A stretch of DNA of 33,270 nt from Fragilaria radians (GCA_900642245.1 CAAAJI010000033.1:130862-164131), one strand, 5' to 3'; numbered from the stretch's first letter, positions 1 through 10,354 are shown. The notes: a model not told the origin generated them from the sequence alone. Numbers and translations: made by a program.

Positions 1-241
1 TTTTTGTGTAGTTAAAGTGGGATGATTGTCAATCATACATGTGAGAACAGTGATGATAACTTCTATATTTTAGCGTTAGTTTAACTAATTTATTTTAGCA
101 ATTACATTTTAAGTGCGAAGAGGTATTTAAACATGATTAATCGTGAGGTGCATATTGTAAAACCTCTTCGCTTGGACAAACTGTCGTTAGTAAATCAGTC
201 TGACTGTTATTTTTAAATTTGTTTAGTTGTTTAGCTGTGAG
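1..241. other. Leader of Copia fragment, no gene
   Basis: This AT-rich stretch lies directly upstream of the broken Copia gag and could be what is left of an LTR or leader. I cannot identify LTR ends or a primer-binding site. It holds a perfect 10-bp inverted repeat, GCGAAGAGGT at 115-124 and its reverse complement at 162-171, separated by 37 bp. Confidence 0.4.
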
Positions 242-1545
242 ATGACAGATTTTAGTGCTATTCCGGTTCTTAATTTCTCAGGAAGAAGCAAAGAAAAGCT
301 GAGTTGGAGTGAAAAGTTCTTAGCCAAGGCTAAACGCTCTGGGACCAAGGATGTCCTGCTACGAAAGGTAAAGATACCTAGTAGCTTTGAAGTAATAGAT
401 GAGAAGACAGAAGAAGGAAAGAAGTTGATGAGCACATGGAACTCAATGAGATTGCCTTCAATGAGATGATTCTGTCTTTTGATGTCAGCAGTAGCAATGG
501 GAAGATTGCTTTTGGAATTGTCAAGAGTTGCAAGTCAAAAGAATTTGAAGATGGCAACGCTGCGCTAGCTTGGGAGAAGTTCAAGAAGAAATATGACCCT
601 GTATCTGCTCCTTCATTGGTGAAGATGGAAAGGACGTTTAGGGAAAGTAGGCTAGGCAAGAATGAAGATCCATAGGTATGGACTTATGGGCTCAAGTTTG
701 ACAGATGACTAGTTAATGATTCAAGTTTTGAATGGTTTGACGGGTGATTATGAGATACCGATGTTGTTACTTGAGAAACGTATTGGAAGTAAGGATAATC
801 CGTTATCTGTTGAAGAACTTAAGGAAGAATTGAATTTACGGTTTGAAAGGCTTCTACGAAGCAAAATGATAATTCAGGGGGGAAAAATCCGCTATTCATT
901 TCGCCGTTTAAAGGAAAATGTAGAAACTGTGGCAAAGTTGGTCATAAAGCAGCGCTATGTAAGTCAAAACACGGTAAAAGATGAGAAAAATGATGTTTTT
1001 TTCAATTATTGTAAAAAGCCTGGTCACGTGAAAGCAAGCGAATGAAGAAGAATTTGGGTGAAAGAAACTCTGGTGGTACAGGAAATGATGTAGCCGGTAC
1101 GGCAGATGTGGTACTTTCTTCAATGACAAAAAATGAAGATATTGGCAATTACATTTGGATTGGTGACAGTGGAGCCTCCTGCCACTATTGCCATAATTCT
1201 GATGCCTTGTATGACTGCACAATGATTTCCGAGGATATAACCGTTGGAAACGGTAATGTAATGATGGCGAAGAAAATCGGAAAACTACGATGTGAGATTC
1301 TGCGGAAAAATGGTGAGAAATTAATCGTATCCACAAAGTCATGCAATGATGTTTATAGAGTCTTGATTCTGAAAACAAATAAAAGTTATGGAGAGTGGAT
1401 CAAAACAAAGGATAGCCCTGAGAAGGTTGAAAATGATTTATCTGATTCAGAATTTGAGAAAGATACCGCGAAGGAACAAAATGAATTGCCAACCGAAAAA
1501 GGTACTCTCGGAGCTTCTGCCTTTCCAAACATGTTATTGTGAATC
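242..1545 (+). pseudogene. Broken Ty1/Copia gag-protease
   Basis: This is a degenerate Copia Gag followed by a retroviral-type aspartic protease, read in at least three frames. The Gag part starts at the ATG at 242-244 and continues in shifted frames around 436-675 and 716-905. A CCHC zinc knuckle (CRNCGKVGHKAALC) is readable at about 919-960. A second, damaged knuckle (YCKKPGHVKASEC, first Cys lost) follows at about 1008-1046. The protease begins in the 1042-1542 frame and shows the active-site motif DSGAS in WIGDSGASCHYCH near 1157-1195. Frameshifts and stops rule out a working polyprotein. After about 1340 the resemblance to Copia fades. No integrase or RT follows on this strand; those domains lie on the opposite strand from about 4.3 to 2.06 kb. 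The family call rests on the knuckle, the DSG motif and similarity to Gag of diatom Copia lines. Confidence 0.85.
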
Positions 1546-2063
1546 AGAACTTCTATATCTGCTCTTGTGGAAGGTTCTCCCTTTCTCCTTGAGTTCTCTG
1601 CATTGTTTCAGCTCATATCAGGTTTCAAGTTGAGACTCTCTTTGTGTGATTTTCTGAAGTGTGCCTAGTATAAACGATTTAAGAGAAATACCCAAATTCT
1701 TAAGTCAAGCATGTCAGAAACCTCCTTTTGAATGAAACAAACATCTCATTGAATTATTAAATTAAGCAATTACGGAGGTATTCATTACTTTAAAACATCC
1801 AATTAAGGTGCCCATCTGCCAATACCTTACTGATGAACCGAAGGAAACTATATGTCCTGAACAATTTGCTAGGGTTACATACAATCTGATGAGTTTATTC
1901 GTAATTACAATGTCAATATTCCGCTGTACATTCCACGGGATGTGGTGTCTGATTTTAATTGAATAAGGCATACTTACAATAAGTATCAAGCAATAACTTA
2001 GTTTTCGCTTTTATGTGATGCTGTAAGCTACAGTTGAGTTTTGACAGGAAATTCTGCTCTCAT
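1546..2063. other. Junction between facing Copia fragments
   Basis: No gene is supported here. This is the sequence between the plus-strand gag-protease and the tail of the minus-strand Copia pol. It may contain LTR remnants or the breakpoint of an inversion, but I see no clear terminal repeats. Confidence 0.4.
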
Positions 2064-2916
2064 TCAATAAACTAATCCATACACAAATGATTGACACAAC
2101 CTTAATTCATTGTCTTTTGAAAACAAGGGCAAATTCAAATGTAACTTCTGACAAATGCATGAGTTCCTGTTTTCTATTTCAGTCATGAACAGCTTACCTG
2201 ATACCTTTTGAATGAGTCGAAAAGTATGCAAACAATTCCTTAATTGATGATGAAAACGCTCCTTACTTAAAAGCTTTGTCAGGATGTCACTCACATGTTT
2301 TTCAGTCTTAACGTAAGCATAGCGTAATACCTCGGCTGCTATGGCTTTTTGTACACGGTGATATGCAATTGCATTATGCTTCTTCTTAAGACACTTGATG
2401 AAACCGAAGTATTCAAAACTTCTGACATATTATGGTCTAACATCAAGGTTGGTCCATCTAATTCTACGCCTAATGGTCGTATAGCAGATATCTAACTGCA
2501 AACTGTGAATTCTGTTGCTATCCTGATTGCAATTAACTCCAAACCATAAGTTGAAGTCTCCACAGCTTTTGCCGCATGGACACCCATCTAGCTGGTGTAT
2601 GTGCATGATCATCATCGACGTAGACAGTCACCCTAACCTTTGGACCTTTTGGGGCAGGAAGGTCGTTTCAAAATTCTTCTTTAGCATCTGGGTAGAAATC
2701 CTTCCAATATAGATGATCTGCAATAGGGTAGATAGAATGGCCAGGGTATCTTGTATCAACAATGATCCTCCTCTTAGAAAGAGTCCTGAGATATAACAAG
2801 TGTCCTGCTCTTGGTGACAGATTGAATCTACTCATAGCAGAAGTAGCATATGCTATATCAAATCTTCCTAAGACAACTATCCAGACGCAACACCTTGCTC
2901 CAAATACGAATATCAT
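2064..2916 (-). pseudogene. Broken Copia RNase H and C-terminal tail
   Basis: Fragments in several minus-strand frames match the end of Copia pol. At 2916-2668 the stretch after the RT is present (VLGRFDIAYATSAMSRFN, then DTRYPGHSIYP and WKDFYPDAKEE), which leads into the RNase H domain. Around 2615-2430 come the residues following the RNase H Glu region (the YGLELIAIRIATEF type) and LDGPTLMLDHN, with stops and frame changes. At 2294-2064 the usual C-terminal tail is seen (SDILTKLLSKERFHH). The order on the minus strand is that of a normal Copia element. Several stop codons and shifts make it non-functional. It is the continuation of the RT fragment at 2858-3753. Confidence 0.85.
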
Positions 2917-3753
2917 TCACGTATGTGGCGAAATACTCATACTGTGATGGCTTATCTAATATCCACAAATCTGGATCGTTCAGTTTCTTGAAACCTAATT
3001 GTGGTAATGACTGTGCTAGATGTTCAGGAAACCTTACAGCAGATGGCTTTAGTCTATACAATGACTTCTTTATAGTCAAATTTTTCCAATGTAGACTTGC
3101 TCAAAACTCTGGACCAGCAGTCATATTGACGTTTTCCTTAGTCTTTCCAAATAAAAGGTATTTCCAATATCACATGCACAGCATGAAAGTCTATTATAAT
3201 TCTCCGCAGAAAAATCCAATTCGTACTGTCTCCATTTTTGACTGTCCAGTTTAACCTAAACCAGTCTTGCTTTATGCCTTAGGTCGTGTTTAGCATCAAA
3301 CCATATGATATGGAATTTCTGATAAGCAGTCGGAATATCTCCCCTGAATCCAGTATTATGAATTTAGATAGTTGTAAGTTGCTTTCACTTTGTATTAAGT
3401 GCATCTTGCTTTAGACTATATCTATTATTCCTATCTAATGGCATTCTTGCTTCTTTTGGAAATTGGATTCCAAACTTGTACCTAAAACTTGTAGGGCTTG
3501 TTGAAACCTTTTGTATCCTTACAATATCTACTGCTGTGTTTGACTTACAATACTGAGCAAGGTGACTGAAAGTCATCTCATCTAGGAAGTTGTGACTTCT
3601 TGTAAATGAATTTATAGGGGTAGGATTACTCAGGCTACGTGCAAAGAAATTCAACAACGACTGTGACTTGTGGATTTCGTTCAATTCTCCTAAGCATTTA
3701 TGATTTGTAATACAATAATCAAATACCTTAGAATAATCCCAAGACATGTCCAT
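2858..3753 (-). pseudogene. Broken Copia reverse transcriptase
   Basis: Minus-strand Copia RT in pieces. The N-terminal part (3753-3385) contains YKFGIQFPKEARMPLDRNN, which corresponds to the segment just before the RT domain in Copia. From about 3250 to 3080 further RT residues appear between stops (METVRIGFF, then TAGPEF and ASLHWKNL). The 3079-2858 segment carries RFPEHLAQSLPQLGFKK, DPDLWI and YVNDI. The last should be the catalytic YVDD box, but its first aspartate is replaced by asparagine (codon AAT near 2915-2917). Together with stops and frameshifts this shows a dead copy. It continues into the RNase H piece below 2916 and is preceded by the integrase/linker piece above 3935. Confidence 0.85.
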
Positions 3754-3934
3754 ACCTTATTCAGCCACATCTAATACAGATATTTGGCACAAACGATCAA
3801 CATCAATTTGAGACTTAGATTTCATTAAAGCATTATAATATGCTTACATTCCAAAAATACTAAATGAAAATCATAATTTTAAAACTTTTCATGATCTTGA
3901 AATAGAATTGAATCATACGAGGAAAAACGAAAGC

Positions 3935-4310
3935 TTAGGAACTAGAATTAAATTTGCCTTGCATCCTAGACCTAGCTCTATTGCCAATATTTTGATCATT
4001 GTGATCTGCCTTAGATCTGGTCTCTTGTACATCTGACATAAGCAATACTCGCTTGTTCCGATGATTAATACCTGATGCTGACCTAACAAAACTTCTACGT
4101 AACACTATGATCAAGTCATTTTTCAATATCTTGAATCTTCATGCATCTCCTACATTATTTACAAATCCCACAAAGTATCTAGGCCTTTCTGTGGGCTCTG
4201 GAAGTTTTATGACTGGATCCAAATACAGTACATGCTAAAAGCCAAACAAGACATCATGATATAGGAAATATCTGGAATCCCCACCCCTTGAGACCTGTTC
4301 TGGTATTTTC
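3935..4310 (-). pseudogene. Broken Copia integrase C-terminus and linker
   Basis: The minus strand shows the Copia segment between the integrase core and the RT: KIPEQVSRGG, then DPVIKLPEPTERPRYFVGF and VNNVGDA, a stop, RFKILKNDLIIVL, and SFVRSASGINHRNKRVLL followed by DVQETRSK. This is the order in diatom-type Copia elements as I remember them. The catalytic DDE integrase core upstream (above about 4310) is not recognisable, so the element appears truncated on that side. Stops interrupt the reading frame. Confidence 0.75.
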
Positions 4311-4318
4311 CAGGTGAG

Positions 4319-4398
4319 TTGCGAATTGCACTTAGATTGTGAACATGTGCCAAGTAATCCTTTGCCAGATACCATAGGTTACGCTGTGCAATTCGCAA
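4319..4398. repeat. Perfect 13-bp inverted repeat, 54-bp loop
   Basis: TTGCGAATTGCAC at 4319-4331 is matched exactly by its reverse complement at 4386-4398. It lies at the upstream edge of the recognisable minus-strand Copia fragment. It could form a hairpin or mark a rearrangement point. No function is assigned. Confidence 0.6.
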
Positions 4399-5739
4399 GA
4401 AGTCAAATTTGTTCCTTTAAATATCAACAATTAAATTCCTTTATAACTTCCTCTGCTCTCACTACCACCTTCTATCCTTTGAAAGGTTGCTCTCTCTCAA
4501 CCTTCCGAAGTGATCCAAAAAAGAATCAAGAAATGTAAAATGTATGGTTTATAAATTAGTGAGCTATTTCTCCGTGATGAACCCTTTTTCATCTCTTTGT
4601 GTCTTAGCTCTGAATCAATCTAACACGGCTTTGACCAATGAATTTTGGAGCGGAAGCATCTCGATTTTCTAAATGAAAGCTGGGCCAACGCTCACATTTG
4701 ACGCAAGATTGAACACAAAAGTGGGTTTGTATCTTCTTCAAAACTAAAAAGATGATTTTGGGTTATTGCTGAGAGTTACAGTTAAGGTTACAGCAAGAAA
4801 CTACTATATCTATTATTTGGAAAGGTGGAAGCCTTTGAAGCGTGTGTTCTTAGTCGTGCTTAGCGGAAGAGAAGAAATGTACAACAAATTGATTCAACCA
4901 AGAAGGGTCAAGAGTAACCAAAAGTAAAGATTTATGAAAGTAACTGATTATGGATAGTGCTGATGTTGCATCCTTTTGAAAAACGACTCAAATTTAGGCA
5001 TTGAAACCTTAGTATATGAGTGTACTATTTTTTGTGAACAGATTTTTAGCAACATCTTGAAGATAGATAAAATAAGTTAGAATTGAAATACCTTGACGTA
5101 TGCATTACTGAGAAAATAATATTTAAACCGAGATATAAAGTTATGAACAACAATCAGTCTATAACAGGATATGTGATATATTTGAGCCTCGATAAAGCGC
5201 CCTTACGCTTAGGACAAGTAAAATAGACAATAAGGATATCCTATGTATTTACGCATCATAAATTCCGTAAAAGATTAGGTGATGAAATTACATTTTGTGT
5301 TATTACATTAATGGAAAGTAAAGGTAACACTTTCTAGGATTTAAAAACAGTGCATAATGGCTTCGTGGTTGTGTTCTAGATAGCAAAAAGCCTAAAATAT
5401 TATGTGACAATGTTGAAGCAATGTGATCAAGCGCAAACTCGGATATCGGAACAATCGTTTCATATTATTTTGCTTAAGTGTGTCATTTCTTGTACTCTTT
5501 ATCTCATAGCTTGATACTAGGGATATCTGTTGATTTGTGACTTTTGATTTGATTAGTGGACTACGTTGGATATGATTTATCTTTTCTAGAATCCTTAACG
5601 ATGTAATCTAAAGTGCAGATAATGTGGCAGAGAAATGATGCAAGTATAGAAATAATAACAAAATGGAATCTTCCCTAACATGAGAGCCTTATATGTATCA
5701 AACGACGATTAATAACATGATTAAAAAAATGTGATTCTT
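4399..5739. other. Gene-free stretch
   Basis: AT-rich sequence with stops in all frames and no recognisable protein. It may include unrecognisable remains of the upstream part of the Copia element, but nothing in it supports a gene, RNA or clear repeat. Confidence 0.6.
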
Positions 5740-6615
5740 TCACCAGCCTCTATCCATACACCATTGCTCTATTTGAGTCTGCTGGCGCTCAGTAAACCAA
5801 GTGGAAGCTCGACAAACATTCAAAAGCATGCGTACATGAATTTTCAGATTCTCAGGATTATCCGCCCATCCTGCTTTGACATCGTCTATACATTTCTTGA
5901 CACAGGTATAAATTCGTTTACGGTCGATGGATTCTGGAGGGCTTTCTAAATTCCGACATATCAGTTGCGTCAGTTCTACCACTTTGGTCCTATCGTAATC
6001 ATAATTCGGATCATGCTCTACTATGGATTCTTGTCTCCCCTTTAAATCAACTTTGGAAGGTATCCTAGGAATTCGCTGATTGTTATATATGTGAGCTATT
6101 TGCTCAAACTTCTTCAGCTGTTTAGCCAATGCATCTTTCATTTCACGTTGGTGTTTCGTTTGTAGTTCTTCCATCTCTGCTTCGTAACTTGATTCAAGCT
6201 CCTTTATCTCCAATAGGTGCGACTTTTTGATTTCTGAAATTTTGGCTTCATATTCTGCGATTGTTGCACCATCACAACTTTCGTAATTACGGCATCGATT
6301 GGCGTGATTTTTATAGTTCCCGATCGTCCCTGTCCATGAGCAGTTAGGAGTTGGACACATGACTCCGATTTGTTCCCAAACACGTCGAGCAATACCGTCT
6401 ATTGGCTCCAACATAGCAGCAGTTAGTCGTTGTCGATCATTCGGACATTCAGATCGATGCCGAAGCGCCTCGTGAATGCAATCTCTACAAAATATATGAC
6501 TGCATGGAGTTACGACAGGATCTAATGGGAGTTCTTGGCACAATGTACACATCATGACCTGTTCCATAAATCCATCCTTGTGCCGTAATAGCACTGGAGG
6601 CGGTAGAGAAGACAT
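5740..6615 (-). CDS. RING / TRAF-type zinc finger coiled-coil protein
   Basis: This intronless gene encodes 291 residues, a probable E3 ubiquitin ligase. The first ATG is at 6613-6615 (MSSLPPPVLL); the frame is open upstream but has no ATG. A RING finger spans residues 23-60 with ligands C23, C26, C38, H40, C43, C46, C57 and, as the eighth, D60 (CPND) instead of cysteine. Asp as last ligand is known from Rbx1-type RINGs. A second zinc module follows at C87, C92, H104 and C108 (CPTPNCSW...HANRC), as in the TRAF-type or SIAH-like fingers next to RINGs. Residues about 117-172 are a charged coiled coil, probably for oligomerisation. Residues about 205-291 form a compact, probably helical domain rich in W and C (ending QWCMDRGW) that I do not recognise; it could bind the substrate. 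Known of the family: RING plus TRAF-type fingers plus coiled coil transfer ubiquitin from an E2. The substrate is unknown. Confidence 0.88.
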   Translation of the reverse strand: MSSLPPPVLLRHKDGFMEQVMMCTLCQELPLDPVVTPCSHIFCRDCIHEALRHRSECPNDRQRLTAAMLEPIDGIARRVWEQIGVMCPTPNCSWTGTIGNYKNHANRCRNYESCDGATIAEYEAKISEIKKSHLLEIKELESSYEAEMEELQTKHQREMKDALAKQLKKFEQIAHIYNNQRIPRIPSKVDLKGRQESIVEHDPNYDYDRTKVVELTQLICRNLESPPESIDRKRIYTCVKKCIDDVKAGWADNPENLKIHVRMLLNVCRASTWFTERQQTQIEQWCMDRGW

Positions 6616-8161
6616 GTGTTTCAATCTTGTAAAGTAAACACTGGAATCGAAGCAATAGTCTATCAATGGAAATATATTTATCTACCACGTTGTCTGAGAG
6701 AGTGACTCGGCGACTTGGGATAAGGATGGACGCACATAAGGCAGTCCAAGTAAGGCCTAAGCAGGCCAGTATCGTTATTCGCATGAAGTCTTCGTGCGCA
6801 CGAAATCCTAGTAATGATATGGTGATGACGTGTTTTGTTTAAATTCGAGAGTGTCGGTCGACAAGCTAAATTCTTCATTCCCTTTCCTAAACCAGGTTTT
6901 AGTAGCAACAACATACTATCTCCGTGAAAAAATCTTGGTTCTCCATTGTAGATTGACAACAACAAACAAAGATAAAGACAGTGTAGGTAATTCAATAATT
7001 TCAAAACTCTCAATATAGGGCAACAAATTTCAATTTTTTTAATTATTGGTTTGTAAACAAAGTGAATAAATAGGAGCGCACACAAAGAAGTCATAATCTC
7101 ACACTTTTTCTGGATCATCTTTCTAGAGAGCACAATAACTGTACCTAATTTGAATCAAAAGAGAGTGCCAGTTCTTGATGTCCATACACTTGTGTCGGGT
7201 GGCAAAGTATTCTCAAATATAGCGTTAAAGTAGATCCACTAAAACGTTGAAGGAGTTGACTCATGATTAAAAATTTGGATAATCTTCCTTCATCGTGTTT
7301 TGGAAAACGGCTGCACTGCTGGCCTTACCTGATTTTCATTTCTTCAGGCTAGTAAAATCGTAGCAAAGTAGCTACGGAACTACGTCAACCCATTCAAGGA
7401 TTTGTCGTAGATCCAGTTGACTTTGCAATTTTTGCTTTAGGTGCTAATTTAGCGGGCCAGATTCCGTAGTTATCTGGACTTCCCAATCATTTTCGAGATT
7501 ACGAATGAAGAGTATTGCTAATCGGAATTATCTTGTCTAGCTTCTGTACGGTTTGTGATGTGCCTTGCCAGCATCTTATCCTATGGAGTCAGGTGTCATT
7601 TTAACCGTCCTTTGTATTCCTACTTCTGTGCTTTAAGCTCTTTACAAGGTCATCCATATCCGCAGGAATCCTTCATTCCGATTAATGGAAAAAGTTTTCT
7701 GATTCCAACCTTGAAATTAAACATTTTTAGTCTATATGTCAAGGAAGGCAATTGATGTACTTTTACTTAAGGGATAAGTCTTTTCTCTTCTGGAAATTTG
7801 TAAAGTGACATGAAAAAATCAATTATGATTTATCCTTTGCTATATAGTTTCTGAGCTCATTCCTTACGTGGCTATGTATGCATTGACGTAATGTATATGG
7901 TGTTTATTTTGCTCTGACAAGCTTTACGATGCGCAATGCCACGAATTCCTCGGAGATTTATCTACTCTACTTGAATAATCGAAGTATTAACGTACAAAAT
8001 TGAAATTCAATATATATCTTTGTAACGCTTTTAGTTCCAGGGGTTAAACATTATTCAAAATTTTATCCAACAGCAGAATTTGAATTTTGCTACAATCTCC
8101 CTCGTGGGTGATCCACCTATTGCAATTCTATTGAAGATAGCAAAGCCGTTCTCTTCAAATT
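6616..8161. other. Divergent intergenic region
   Basis: About 1.5 kb between the head of the minus-strand RING gene and the head of the plus-strand coiled-coil gene, so it should hold both promoters. Short open frames occur (a hydrophobic one on the minus strand at 6678-7133, and a signal-peptide-like one at 6485-6784 overlapping the RING gene), but none resembles a known protein. I see no RNA gene or repeat. Confidence 0.55.
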
Positions 8162-10354
8162 ATGGGGATAAAGAGTACTATCTTAAAGCGCTTCAAAATT
8201 GGAAAGAAAGCTTTCGGAAAAGTAAATGATTTGTCGCCGAAGACTTCTGTTTCTCAAGACACTACTCCAGCTGGGAAAACTCGAAAAAGGTCCATAAAAA
8301 GTTTGATTTACGCCCGTATTAAGAAGCGTAACGACTCAGTCTGTAAGGAATCCTTTGCAGAAGTCAAGTTGGCTGATACAAGTGTTTCATGTGAAAGCCT
8401 CCTACAAGATAGCTATGTTGTCAGAAATTCACTTCATGTAGAGCTAGAGAATTCTAATTTGAAAAAAGAATTCCCTGAATCTCAGCAGTACAACTTACTA
8501 TCTTACAACGGAAATGATCAAACTATTAGAATCGCAAGTGAGAACACAAGCATATCCTATGTTCATGAGTATCAAAATGAGCCGTCCGATTTGACTTGCA
8601 ATCAAAGTGTGAGCGATAAAGAAGTTACAGCTGGTGCATTAGAGGCATTACAAGAAGAAGTAATCATTCGTCAGAACCAAGTTCGCTGTCAACTTCAGTT
8701 ACACCGAGAGAAGAGCTCATCTATGAAACAACTTTACGTAAAAGCAGAAGCCAAATGTCGTGAGTTACAAATCCTTTTAGACAAAGAGAGATACCGTAGA
8801 CGCAATGACCTACGGAAGGCTGACGAAAAATATGAGGAGCTAAGAGCAAAGTTTAGTAAGAAGGTTCACTCTTTCAGAGGATCCGACAGTCCTACGGCCA
8901 TGGGGGAAGAACGTGCGAGGATAAAAATGAAACATAGACATACGATTAGGCTCATATCGAAGACCATGAGAGAAAAGGTAGAAGAGCTTGAAAGCGTAAT
9001 CAAAGCAAAGATGCAAAACGAATACAGAAAAGATCTACAATATCAATTAGCTCAACAAAAAGACCAGCTTCTGAAAGATCATCCAAAAAACTCTCAAGAA
9101 ATCCATATGTTGGTTGAATCGTTGACCACATACCACCAAAAAGAATTAGAAGATCTGCGACTACAATATCAGGAAGCCTTGAGTAAAAAGCAAAAAGAAC
9201 ATGACATTCAGTTGAGTGAAATTCGTGAACTTCTAGTAATTAACACTGCATTGGTAGAAAAGACTCGGGAAGATATGATCGTTGAAATGGATTCTGCAAT
9301 CTTAAAGGCAGTTCGGAAAATCAAGCGTGACCACAGGGAAGAAATACTGATACTCAAGGAAGAGCATAGTCAAGTGATTAAGCAATTAAGTAGGAACTTT
9401 CCGGTAGTTCAACAAACGCAAAGTCCTCATGAAGTGATACAAGAGATCGAAGGTTCCAATCACTTGGTAAAGCATCCCATCGAATCCATTCTCAATGATG
9501 ACAATTGTAGACAACAACTCATGGTAGAATTCGATGCTCAATTCAATATCTGTGATAAAGCTAGTATGCGTGACAAAAAAGTGAGTCGTGACAATGTCGA
9601 CGAGCAATTTATCAGAGGCCTCTACCAGTCAACCAAGGAAGGAACATTACTTTGTCAAAAAATCGAAAATGAGCAGCATAATAGTGATGAACAACTGAGA
9701 AGAAGAATTTTTCATTGTGACTCTGTGGAGAGTGATATTACCCAAAGCTATAGTGCGTTTGTCAACTATGAATTGGGTAACATTCAAGAGTTGGCACCAT
9801 CTGGTTATGACAATAATGCATGCTTGGAAAATCAGTATATTCCCTTACAAGAAATGCAAGCTATGATTGAGGATCAACAAAAACGCTACGAATGTACTAT
9901 ACAAGAGTTAAAAGATCAGCATTATCTGGAAATGAAGCATTTACAGCGGTCTTCTGAAGTTACTATTATCGAGGCACAATCTCAAGCATCCGAATTTCTA
10001 CGTCATGGATTTCAGTCGCTAAAGGAAATGAAGTTAGCTAGGGAGCAAAGAATTGAAAGTGAAGTGAAAGAAGCGCTGTTACGAAAAGAAATGGACCTTT
10101 CTAACACAATTGAAATGCAAAGGTTAGAAATATTGGACATGAAGAATCGTTTTGAAATGCAGGAGAAGAATTGGGAACGCATAAATCAAGAACTAAGGGA
10201 TCATCATCATTGTGAGCTGCAAGACTTACATCAAATAATGGATACAGCAATCGTCGCGGCACAAAAGCAAGCAAGTGATTTTTTGGAAAAGGGATGGAGA
10301 GAACGTAAATTCTGCAATGTTTGCGGCAAAACTGCAATTGAGAGCAAAGCCTGA
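8162..10354 (+). CDS. Long coiled-coil protein with repeated C-terminal module
   Basis: This intronless gene encodes 730 residues starting at ATG 8162; I do not recognise the family. The N-terminus (1-60) is strongly basic (MGIKSTILKRFKIGKKAFGK, then RKRSIKSLIYARIKKR), which could bind membranes or nucleic acid or act as a nuclear signal. Most of residues 160-420 and 560-716 has the heptad-like, Glu/Lys/Gln-rich composition of coiled coils. A module occurs twice near the C-terminus, at about 568-622 and 664-716. Each copy has a charged start, an H-x-x-E-x-x-x-L-x-x core, an alanine-rich helix, and the signature QAS(E/D)FLxxG(F/W). The protein ends with a CxxC pair (C718, C721 in FCNVCGKTA), possibly half of a zinc site or a dimer contact. 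It could be a cytoskeletal or scaffold protein; myosin-tail-like matches would be expected but uninformative. Confidence 0.85.
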   Translation: MGIKSTILKRFKIGKKAFGKVNDLSPKTSVSQDTTPAGKTRKRSIKSLIYARIKKRNDSVCKESFAEVKLADTSVSCESLLQDSYVVRNSLHVELENSNLKKEFPESQQYNLLSYNGNDQTIRIASENTSISYVHEYQNEPSDLTCNQSVSDKEVTAGALEALQEEVIIRQNQVRCQLQLHREKSSSMKQLYVKAEAKCRELQILLDKERYRRRNDLRKADEKYEELRAKFSKKVHSFRGSDSPTAMGEERARIKMKHRHTIRLISKTMREKVEELESVIKAKMQNEYRKDLQYQLAQQKDQLLKDHPKNSQEIHMLVESLTTYHQKELEDLRLQYQEALSKKQKEHDIQLSEIRELLVINTALVEKTREDMIVEMDSAILKAVRKIKRDHREEILILKEEHSQVIKQLSRNFPVVQQTQSPHEVIQEIEGSNHLVKHPIESILNDDNCRQQLMVEFDAQFNICDKASMRDKKVSRDNVDEQFIRGLYQSTKEGTLLCQKIENEQHNSDEQLRRRIFHCDSVESDITQSYSAFVNYELGNIQELAPSGYDNNACLENQYIPLQEMQAMIEDQQKRYECTIQELKDQHYLEMKHLQRSSEVTIIEAQSQASEFLRHGFQSLKEMKLAREQRIESEVKEALLRKEMDLSNTIEMQRLEILDMKNRFEMQEKNWERINQELRDHHHCELQDLHQIMDTAIVAAQKQASDFLEKGWRERKFCNVCGKTAIESKA

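Noticed and set aside
908..1378. Minus-strand 156-residue frame opposite Copia gag-protease
   Set aside because: A shadow of the gag-protease strand, which carries clear zinc-knuckle and DSGAS motifs.
1762..1989. Minus-strand 75-residue frame, and a plus-strand stretch reading PLYIPRDV
   Set aside because: No recognised family on either strand; it lies in the junction between Copia pieces.
6485..6784. Minus-strand frame of 99 residues starting with a signal-peptide-like MRITILACLGLTW
   Set aside because: It overlaps the RING-coding region in another frame and its downstream part has no recognisable content.
6678..7133. Hydrophobic 151-residue frame upstream of the RING gene
   Set aside because: Composition looks like translated AT-rich spacer; no family resemblance.
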